This document shows positions 1-5,686 of a stretch of DNA of 5,686 nucleotides, piece after piece; within the stretch, counting starts at the first letter, position 1, and the number at the start of each line of letters is the position of its first letter. The translations under genes and the position numbers were made by a program. The notes under the pieces were generated by a model. The model was not told the DNA's origin, made no database searches, and worked only from the letters and a program-made list of their open reading frames with translations. Source of the DNA: Pseudomonadota bacterium (lineage in GTDB: Bacteria; Pseudomonadota; Gammaproteobacteria; Burkholderiales; Burkholderiaceae_C); NCBI GenBank assembly GCA_023460715.1, contig JAEWPH010000110.1, positions 1 to 5,686 on the forward strand, written 5' to 3'.

Positions 1-2697
1 GTGCTGCACCTGGCGCAGCTTGCGGTAGGCGGCGGCCGCCGCCGTGCCCACGCCGGCCGGCAGCAGCCCGGCGGCCTCGGCGCGCTGCAGCAGCCCGATG
101 TTGCCCAGGTTCTGGCGCAGGCCCGGGTGTTCCGCGGACTGGGACAGCACCAGGTACTGCACGGCGAACTCGGCATCCACCATGCCCGCGGGGCTGTGCT
201 TCACGTCGAACTGCCCCGCCGGCACCGGATGGGCGGCGCGCACGCGTTCGCGCATGGTCACGATCTCGTCGCGCAGCGCGACCGGGTCGCGCGGGGCGGT
301 GATGACGGCCTCGCGCACGGCGTCGAAGCGGGCGCGCAGGGACGGGGCGCTGCGCTCCGAAGGCGCCGGGGAGGTGCCTTCGTCCTCGTCCGGCGCAGGC
401 GCTGCCAGGTCTTCGCTGCCCAGCACGAAGCGCGCGCGCGTCATGGCCTGGTGCTCCCAGGTCCAGGCGGTGTTGCTGCCGCGCCGTTCCTGGTAGTTGG
501 CATACGCCTCGAAGCGCGTGACCAGCAGGCCGGAGTTGCCGTTGGGCCGCAGCGCGGTGTCGATCTCGAACAGATCGCCCTCGCCGGTCTTCACCGTGAG
601 CCAGTTGATGAGCTTGCGCACGAAGGCCGAATACACCTCGGGCGCGCGGTCGTCGTCGTCGTCGAAGACGAACACGATGTCCAGGTCGCTGCCGTAGCCC
701 AGCTCCCGGCCGCCCAGCTTGCCATAGGCAATGATGCCGAACTGCGGCGTCTCGCGGTGGCGGTTCTTCAGGCGGCTCCAGCACCACTCGGCCGTCAGCT
801 TGAGCACGCTGTCGGCCAGGGCGGAGAGGTCGTCCGCCGCCTGCTCGATGGTGATGCGCCCCTCCACGTCGCGCGCCAGCGTGCGGAAGGTTTCCGCATG
901 GTGCGCGCGGCGCAGCAGGTTCAGCAGGGTTTCGTCGTCGTCCTCGCCGGTGGTCTGCAGCGAGGCCAGGCGCAGGCGCAGTTCGCGCTCGAAATCGGCA
1001 GGCACGAAGCGCTCGGACAGCAGGGCGTCGCCGGCCAGCTCGTCGATCACGCCCGGGTGCTGCAGCATGTAGCGCGCCGGCCACTTGGCGGCGCCCAGCA
1101 GGTGCAGCAGATGTTCGTGGACGGACGGCCGCTCCAGCAGCAGGGCCAGGTAGCTTTCGCGGCGCAGCAGAGGCTCCAGCCAGCCCACCAGGCGCACGGC
1201 GGCGTCCTCGTTGACCTTGCCCTCGGCCAGCCAGCGGCCGGTGCGCTGCACCAGCCGGAACAGCCGGTGGCGGGCCTCGTCGCGCAGGCTGGCCACGCGG
1301 GGATGGGTCTTCCACTCGGCCACGCGGTCGCGCACGGTGGGCGGCAACTGCTCCAGCAAGGTGTCCAGCTCGGGCGCCGGCGCGGCCTGGGCGCGCGGCC
1401 CGCCACAGCCGCCGCCGCTGCATTGCTTCTTGCCCGGGCTGCCCAGCAGCGTGTCGAACTCCTGCGCGACCAGTTCGCGGTGCGCGTCCAGCTGGTGCAA
1501 GAAGGCGCAGCTGCCCAGGCCCAGGGTGTGGGCGATCCAGGCCAGGTCGTCGTCGCGCGTGGGCAGCACATGGGTCTGCTGGTCGTCCAGGTACTGGATG
1601 CGGTGCTCCACCCGGCGCAGGAAGGTGTAGGCCGCCGCCAGCGCGTCGGCCGTCTCCTGGGGCATCAGGCCGGCGCGTGCCAGGCGCTGCAGTGCCTCCA
1701 GGGTGGGGCGGCAGCGCAGCTCGGGGAACTGGCCTCCGCGCACCACCTGCAGCAGCTGCACGATGAATTCGATCTCGCGGATGCCGCCGCGCGAGAGTTT
1801 CACGTCGTTGGCGCGCTCGGGGTGGCCGGCGCTGCGCTTGGCGGCGTGGTCGCGGATCTGGCGGTGCAGGGAGCGCAGCGCGTCGAACACGCTGTAGTCC
1901 AGGTAGCGGCGGAACACGAAGGGCAGCACCACGCCGCGCAGGGCCTGCACCTCCGGCTGGCCCAGGCAGTCGCGCGGGGCCACCACCCGGCTCTTGAGCC
2001 AGGCGAAACGCTCCCATTCGCGGCCGTGCGTCTGCAGGTACTCCTCCAGCGCGGCCAGCGAGACGGCCGGCGGCCCGGAGTTGCCGTTGGGCCGCAGCGC
2101 CAGGTCCACCCGGAACACGAAGCCGTGCTCGGTCGTATCGCCGACCAGGCTGTAAATGGCCTTGACCGCGTGGCCGAAGTATTCGTGGTTGGAGATGCGG
2201 TTGCGGCCCTCGGCATTGCCGGCCGTTTCGCCGTCGTGCTCGTAGACGTAGATCAGGTCGATGTCGCTGGACACGTTGAGCTCGCGCGCGCCCAGCTTGC
2301 CCATGCCGATGATCCACAGCTGCACCGGCTGGCCGTCCGGGCCCCGGGGGGCGCCGTGGCGCGCATCCAGCTCCTCGCGGGCCTGTTGGCAGGCGCGGTC
2401 CAGGGCGAACTCGGCCAGCCAGGTCACCGCACGGGTGATGTCTTCCAGCGGGGCCTGCGCCTCGCAGTCCAGGTGGATGAGCCGTTCCATGACCAGCTGG
2501 CGCAGGATGCGCAACGCGCTGCCCACGTCGTGCCCGCGCTGGCGCAGCGCCTCGTAGGCGGCGCCGAGGGTGTCGCGCTGGGGGACGCCCGGGGGCAGCA
2601 GGGACAGCTCCTGCTCATAGCGCCGGTGCAGCCGCTGCTGGAAGCGCGAGTGCTGGGCTAGGGGCGCGGTGGGTGCCGAAGGCTCTGGGAAAGGCAT
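1..2697 (-). CDS. glnE: Bifunctional glutamine synthetase adenylyltransferase/adenylyl-removing enzyme (3' end cut by window)
   Basis: GlnE adenylylates a tyrosine of glutamine synthetase (GlnA) to lower its activity and removes the AMP by phosphorolysis, under control of PII (GlnB) and glutamine, in the cytoplasm. The frame is open for 899 codons. It holds two nucleotidyltransferase domains. The N-terminal adenylyl-removing domain has GMGKLGARELNVSSDIDLIY at residues 131-150, with the metal-binding pair D145/D147, then ALRPNGNSG at 200-208 and GGIREIEFIVQ at 304-314. The C-terminal adenylyltransferase domain has AYGKLGGRELGYGSDLDIVF near 657-676, with D671/D673, then ALRPNGNSG at 715-723 and FDVKHSPAGMVDAEF at 830-844. 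These match the Asp pairs known in E. coli GlnE (946 residues, from memory), so both activities look intact. Judged against E. coli, about 30-45 C-terminal residues lie outside the window. ATG 2697 was chosen; ATG 2703 (two residues longer) and GTG 2727 are in frame, with a stop at 2734-2736. No start has a clear ribosome binding site. Oddities are a Cys/Gly linker (residues 420-433) and an acidic/Pro-rich insert (about 765-787). Identification is near certain; the exact start is not. Confidence 0.97.
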   Translation of the reverse strand, partial: MPFPEPSAPTAPLAQHSRFQQRLHRRYEQELSLLPPGVPQRDTLGAAYEALRQRGHDVGSALRILRQLVMERLIHLDCEAQAPLEDITRAVTWLAEFALDRACQQAREELDARHGAPRGPDGQPVQLWIIGMGKLGARELNVSSDIDLIYVYEHDGETAGNAEGRNRISNHEYFGHAVKAIYSLVGDTTEHGFVFRVDLALRPNGNSGPPAVSLAALEEYLQTHGREWERFAWLKSRVVAPRDCLGQPEVQALRGVVLPFVFRRYLDYSVFDALRSLHRQIRDHAAKRSAGHPERANDVKLSRGGIREIEFIVQLLQVVRGGQFPELRCRPTLEALQRLARAGLMPQETADALAAAYTFLRRVEHRIQYLDDQQTHVLPTRDDDLAWIAHTLGLGSCAFLHQLDAHRELVAQEFDTLLGSPGKKQCSGGGCGGPRAQAAPAPELDTLLEQLPPTVRDRVAEWKTHPRVASLRDEARHRLFRLVQRTGRWLAEGKVNEDAAVRLVGWLEPLLRRESYLALLLERPSVHEHLLHLLGAAKWPARYMLQHPGVIDELAGDALLSERFVPADFERELRLRLASLQTTGEDDDETLLNLLRRAHHAETFRTLARDVEGRITIEQAADDLSALADSVLKLTAEWCWSRLKNRHRETPQFGIIAYGKLGGRELGYGSDLDIVFVFDDDDDRAPEVYSAFVRKLINWLTVKTGEGDLFEIDTALRPNGNSGLLVTRFEAYANYQERRGSNTAWTWEHQAMTRARFVLGSEDLAAPAPDEDEGTSPAPSERSAPSLRARFDAVREAVITAPRDPVALRDEIVTMRERVRAAHPVPAGQFDVKHSPAGMVDAEFAVQYLVLSQSAEHPGLRQNLGNIGLLQRAEAAGLLPAGVGTAAAAAYRKLRQVQH
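530..555. repeat. 26-bp direct repeat inside glnE, copy in the adenylyltransferase domain
   Basis: This stretch is identical over 26 bases to 2075-2100. Read on the minus strand it encodes ALRPNGNSG (residues 715-723), the conserved loop following the catalytic Asp pair of the C-terminal domain. It is a remnant of the ancestral duplication of the nucleotidyltransferase domain, not a mobile-element repeat. Confidence 0.85.
2075..2100. repeat. 26-bp direct repeat inside glnE, copy in the adenylyl-removing domain
   Basis: This stretch is identical over 26 bases to 530-555 and in the same codon phase. It encodes ALRPNGNSG at residues 200-208 of the N-terminal domain. The copies are 1,545 bp apart, a multiple of three, so recombination between them would remove 515 codons in frame. 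Confidence 0.85.
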
Positions 2698-2762
2698 CTG
2701 CATGGAGGAAAGAAGGGGCCGGCTCACACCGTCTCAGGCCAAGGGGTGCACGCAGCGGCGCT

Positions 2763-2785
2763 GTCGCGGGCAGCTGCCCGCCGAC
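2763..2785. promoter_or_regulatory. Intergenic inverted repeat / bulged stem-loop between divergent glnE and yhdP
   Basis: Bases 2766-2781 (GCGGGCAGCTGCCCGC) are a perfect 16-bp palindrome. The flanking GTC at 2763-2765 also pairs with GAC at 2783-2785 if C2782 bulges out. The result is a nine-pair stem with an AGCT loop. It begins about 60 bases upstream of the glnE start and ends about 90 bases upstream of the yhdP start. No T-run follows on either strand, so it is not a typical intrinsic terminator. It could be a dimeric-regulator operator serving both promoters, or a hairpin in the 5' leader of either transcript. The symmetry is seen directly; the regulatory role is inferred. Confidence 0.4.
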
Positions 2786-2852
2786 GCGCAGGCGCCGCCA
2801 TGGCGTACAGAAGGACACGGTTTCGCGGTGAACCCGGGGGAGGGGTGCGGGT

Positions 2853-2858
2853 CATAAT
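2853..2858 (+). promoter_or_regulatory. Candidate -10 box (CATAAT) for yhdP
   Basis: CATAAT matches the sigma-70 -10 consensus TATAAT at five of six positions and is the most AT-rich patch in the otherwise GC-rich intergenic region. The only -35 candidate is weak: GTGAAC at 2828-2833 (three of six matches) with a 19-base spacer, slightly longer than the usual 16-18. If used, transcription would start near 2865-2867, leaving a leader of only about 10-18 bases before the ATGs at 2877 and 2883. That would agree with the lack of a ribosome binding site. The call rests on one hexamer. Confidence 0.3.
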
Positions 2859-2882
2859 TCCTGCCACACATCAAGCATGCCA

Positions 2883-5686
2883 ATGACCGAAACGCCTTCC
2901 CACCCCACACGCCTGCTGCGATTCATGGCGGGGTTTGCGCGGTGGTCGCTGGGGCTGCTGTTGGCCTTCTGGCTGTTGCTGGCAGCCGCCTGGGGGGTGC
3001 TTCATGGCTGGATTGTGCCGCGTATCGGCGATTTCCGTCCGCAGCTGGAGGCGCAAGCCGGGCGCGCCCTGGGGGTACCCGTTCGCATCGGCGCCATCGG
3101 CGCACGTTCCGAGGGCCTGATCCCCTCGGTTGAGCTGGGCAACGTGGCCCTGCTGGACGCCCAGGGCCGCGAGGCCCTGCGCCTGCCGCGGGTGGTGGTG
3201 GCCGTCTCGCCCCGCTCCCTGCTCAAGCTCGGATTCGAGCAGCTCTATATAGAAGGGCCTGAGCTGGACGTGCGGCGCGAGCGCGACGGGCGCATCTTCG
3301 TGGCCGGGCTGGCGTTCCGCGAGAGCGGCGAGCCGGGCGACAGCAGCGCCGCGGCCGACTGGCTGTTCTCCCAGGCCGAGGTCGCCATCCGCGGCGGCAC
3401 GCTGCGCTGGACGGACGAGCTGCGCGGCGCGCCGCCCCTGGCCCTGAGCGAGGTGGACCTGGTGCTGCGCAACCGCGGCTGGCGGCACGGCCTGCGCCTC
3501 GATGCCACGCCGCCGGCGGAATGGGGTGACCGCTTCACCGTCACCGGCCAGTTCCGCCAGCCGCTGCTGACCACCCATGGCGGCGCCTGGCAGCGCTGGA
3601 ACGGGCAGCTGTACGCCGACTTCAAGCGGGTGGACGTCTCGCGCCTGAACCAGCATGCCGATGTGGGCGCCCGGGTGGCCGGCGGCCACGGCGCCGTGCG
3701 GGCTTGGGCGGACGTGCAGCGCGGCGAGGTCGTCGGCGGCACGGCGGATGTGGCCCTGGCCGGCGTGCAGGCCACGCTGGGCGAGCAGTTGCAGCCGCTG
3801 GCGCTGCAGTCGGTGGCCGGGCGCCTGGGCGGGCAGCGGTTTCCGGATGGGTTCGAGTTTTCCACGCAGGGCCTGCAGTTCCTGACGGCCGACGGCATGC
3901 GCTGGCCCGGCGGCAACCTCATGGTGCGCCACACCGGCCGCGACCGCCCCGGCCAGGAACAGGGTGAACTGCGGGCCGACCGGCTGGACCTGGCGGCGCT
4001 GGCCCTGATCGCCAGCCGGCTGCCGATGGGCGAGGCGGTGCACGGCGCGCTGGACACCTATGCCCCGGCGGGCTTGGTGGACGAAGTGCAGGCGACCTGG
4101 CGCGGCCCGCTGTCCGCGCCGCAGCAGTACCAAGTGCGCGGTGCCGTCTCCGGCCTGGCGCTGGCGGCGCAGACGCCCGTGGCGAAGGTTCCCCGCGTGG
4201 CGGGCCTGAGCGGGGCCAATGTGCAGTTCGACCTGACGCAGGCCGGAGGCAAGGCCACGCTGGCGATGGCCGACGGCGCGCTGCTGCTGCCGCAGGTGTT
4301 CGAGGAAGCCCTGGTGCCGGTGGACCGGCTGGACGGCACCGTGCGCTGGCAGATCGAGGGCGACCAGCTGGCCGTGCAGGCCACCGACCTGCGTTTTGCC
4401 AATGCCGATGCGCAGGGCGAGGCGCGCCTGTCGTGGCACACGGCCGATCCCGCCCGCTCGCCGGGCCGGTCGCGCTTTCCCGGCGTGCTCGACCTGTCGG
4501 GCTCGCTGGAGCGCGCGGACGGCACACGGGTGCACCGCTACCTGCCGCTGGCGATTCCGCCGGATACGCGGCACTACGTGCGCGACGCCGTCACGGCCGG
4601 CACGGTGAGCCAGGCGCAGTTCCGCGTCAAGGGCGACCTGCACGACCTGCCGTTCAACCGGCCGTCGCAGGGCGATTTCCACATCGCGGCCAAGGTCAAG
4701 GGCGTCACCTATGCCTATGTGCCGCCCGCCCTGCAGAAGGCGGGTGAACGGCCCTGGCCGGCCCTCACCGACCTGCAGGGCGAGCTGGTGTTCGACCGCT
4801 CCTCCATGGCGGTCAAGGACGCCACCGGGAGCTTCGCCGGCGCGGCCCCGGTGCGTGTGCAGAAGGTGAATGCCCGCATTCCCGATCTGGCGCATACCGT
4901 GGTGGGCGTGGCTGCGGACGTGCGCGCACCGCTGGGTGACATGCTGGCGCTGGTGGGCAGCACGCACATCGGGCAGTTGCTCAGCGGCGCGCTGGACCAG
5001 GCCAGCGCCACGGGCCCGGGCCAGCTGAGCCTGAACCTGAGCCTGCCCATCAGCCATATCGACCAGTCCAAGGTGCAGGGCACGGTGACCCTGGCCGGCA
5101 ATGATGTCCGTATCGTCCCGGACGCGCCGACCATCTCCCGGGCCCGCGGGGCGGTGCAGTTCACAGAAAGCGGATTCACGCTCGCCGGCATCCAGGGGCG
5201 GGCGCTGGGCGGCGACGTGCGCGTCCAGGGCGGCATGAAGGGTGCCGCCACGCCCGCCGGCGCGGGCAATGGGGCCGGGAGTGCCGCCGAGTCGGCCGTG
5301 CAGGTGCGCGCCCAGGGGGTGGCCACGGCGGAGGGTCTGCGCCAGGCCAGCGAGATCACGATGCTGTCGCGCCTCGCGCAGAAGGCCACGGGCAGCGCGC
5401 CGTATGCGCTCACCCTGGGTATCCGCCGCGGCGTGCCCGAGGTCTTGGTCACCACCAACCTGCAGGGCATGGCGCTGGCGCTGCCCGCGCCGCTGGGCAA
5501 ACCGGCCGATGCCAGCCTGCCCGTGCGTTTCGAGACCCAGCTCACGCGGGAGTCGCTGGCAGCGGCCGCCCCCGGCGCGGCCCCGCCGCCGCTGCGCGAC
5601 CAGATGGTGCTGGACGTGGACGGCATCGGCTCGGTCACCTACGTGCGCGAGCTCGGCGGTGCCCAGCCGCGCGTCCTGCGCGGGGC
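2883..5686 (+). CDS. yhdP: YhdP-type AsmA-like inner-membrane/periplasmic protein, TIGR02099/DUF3971 family (3' end cut by window)
   Basis: The 934 codons present are uninterrupted. The N-terminus is cytoplasmic and basic (R10, R13, R20). One hydrophobic segment follows at about residues 21-43, leading into HGWIVPRIGDFRPQLE (41-56), so the protein should be anchored in the inner membrane with its bulk in the periplasm. Next come the family-typical stretch VRIGAIGA (67-74), the LYIEGPELDVRRERDGRIFV block (about 121-140) and GGTLRWTDE. The rest is repetitive, beta-strand-rich sequence with many short alternating hydrophobic segments and no enzyme motif. That pattern fits the elongated beta-groove proteins YhdP, TamB and YdbH, which are implicated in moving phospholipid from inner to outer membrane. 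E. coli YhdP is about 1,266 residues, so roughly 300-450 residues, including the AsmA-like C-terminal region, lie past the edge. An Ala/Gly linker sits at residues 787-805. ATG 2883 was chosen; ATG 2877 is in frame and adds two residues. Neither has a Shine-Dalgarno sequence. It is divergent from glnE. Family assignment is firm; the precise role in this organism is inferred. Confidence 0.9.
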   Translation, partial: MTETPSHPTRLLRFMAGFARWSLGLLLAFWLLLAAAWGVLHGWIVPRIGDFRPQLEAQAGRALGVPVRIGAIGARSEGLIPSVELGNVALLDAQGREALRLPRVVVAVSPRSLLKLGFEQLYIEGPELDVRRERDGRIFVAGLAFRESGEPGDSSAAADWLFSQAEVAIRGGTLRWTDELRGAPPLALSEVDLVLRNRGWRHGLRLDATPPAEWGDRFTVTGQFRQPLLTTHGGAWQRWNGQLYADFKRVDVSRLNQHADVGARVAGGHGAVRAWADVQRGEVVGGTADVALAGVQATLGEQLQPLALQSVAGRLGGQRFPDGFEFSTQGLQFLTADGMRWPGGNLMVRHTGRDRPGQEQGELRADRLDLAALALIASRLPMGEAVHGALDTYAPAGLVDEVQATWRGPLSAPQQYQVRGAVSGLALAAQTPVAKVPRVAGLSGANVQFDLTQAGGKATLAMADGALLLPQVFEEALVPVDRLDGTVRWQIEGDQLAVQATDLRFANADAQGEARLSWHTADPARSPGRSRFPGVLDLSGSLERADGTRVHRYLPLAIPPDTRHYVRDAVTAGTVSQAQFRVKGDLHDLPFNRPSQGDFHIAAKVKGVTYAYVPPALQKAGERPWPALTDLQGELVFDRSSMAVKDATGSFAGAAPVRVQKVNARIPDLAHTVVGVAADVRAPLGDMLALVGSTHIGQLLSGALDQASATGPGQLSLNLSLPISHIDQSKVQGTVTLAGNDVRIVPDAPTISRARGAVQFTESGFTLAGIQGRALGGDVRVQGGMKGAATPAGAGNGAGSAAESAVQVRAQGVATAEGLRQASEITMLSRLAQKATGSAPYALTLGIRRGVPEVLVTTNLQGMALALPAPLGKPADASLPVRFETQLTRESLAAAAPGAAPPPLRDQMVLDVDGIGSVTYVRELGGAQPRVLRG

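Noticed and set aside
1..2661. 886-codon open frame on the plus strand
   Set aside because: It is the exact in-register antisense of glnE. Its Ala/Gly/His/Gln/Arg-rich translation matches no family I recognise, while the minus strand carries unmistakable GlnE motifs throughout.
2763..2785. Intrinsic terminator at the intergenic stem-loop
   Set aside because: No T-rich run follows the stem on either strand, and neither gene ends here; both start from this region.
2796..2805. 10-bp palindrome CGCCATGGCG
   Set aside because: It is short and contains the common GCCATGGC core; expected by chance in sequence this GC-rich.
2615..2818. 67-codon minus-strand frame overlapping the glnE 5' end
   Set aside because: It is in a different frame from the well-supported glnE start and has no ribosome binding site or recognisable domain.
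2669..2857. 62-codon plus-strand frame across the intergenic region
   Set aside because: No ribosome binding site, it overlaps the glnE start, and the arginine/glycine-rich peptide resembles nothing known. The GGAGG at 2704-2708 lies inside this frame and has no suitably spaced start codon after it.
2851..2866. Sigma-54-like element on the minus strand (TGGCAGGAATTATGAC), attractive for a nitrogen gene
   Set aside because: The -24 half is reasonable, but the -12 half reads ATGA where the near-invariant GC of TTGC is required. It is also about 150 bases from the glnE start, and no NtrC sites were seen.
2871..5057. 728-codon open frame on the minus strand
   Set aside because: It is the exact in-register antisense of the yhdP-type gene, kept open by the lack of TTA, CTA and TCA codons. 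Its composition is low-complexity Ala/Arg/Gln/His/Gly, with no domain.
4715..5638. 307-codon minus-strand frame (MTEPMPSTSSTIW...)
   Set aside because: It overlaps the yhdP-type coding frame. Its Ser/Arg/Ala/Pro-rich composition is typical of an out-of-frame reading of GC-rich DNA, and no motif is seen.

Overview
The window is very GC-rich and its codons end almost always in G or C. The two proteins it encodes look like those of a high-GC betaproteobacterium of the order Burkholderiales, most likely Comamonadaceae (Acidovorax-like). The family placement is inference from protein style and gene order, not from a database search.

Layout: two large, divergently transcribed genes fill the window, separated by about 170-180 bp, and both run off an edge. 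On the minus strand, from about 2697 down to base 1, lies glnE, the bifunctional glutamine synthetase adenylyltransferase / adenylyl-removing enzyme. It has 899 codons here and its extreme C-terminus is cut off. On the plus strand, from about 2883 to the right edge, lies a yhdP-type gene of the AsmA-like TIGR02099/DUF3971 family. It has 934 codons here and lacks roughly its last quarter to third. Both frames were read codon by codon and contain no stop or frameshift.

The intergenic region (2704-2876) must hold both promoters. It contains one clear structural element, a 16-bp perfect palindrome inside a longer bulged stem (2763-2785), and one candidate -10 box for the yhdP side (2853-2858). 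Neither gene has a convincing Shine-Dalgarno sequence, and both begin with paired in-frame ATGs separated by a single codon.

The genes do not form a pathway. GlnE tunes nitrogen assimilation by adding AMP to, or removing it from, glutamine synthetase in the cytoplasm. The YhdP-type protein is an inner-membrane-anchored periplasmic protein of the family implicated in carrying phospholipid to the outer membrane. This is ordinary core-genome sequence: I see no mobile element, RNA gene, CRISPR array, defence system or sign of recent transfer, and no evidence of a novel system. The points worth checking are the intergenic stem-loop and start-site architecture, an acidic/proline-rich insertion and a Cys/Gly linker in GlnE, and an exact 26-bp repeat left by GlnE's internal duplication.
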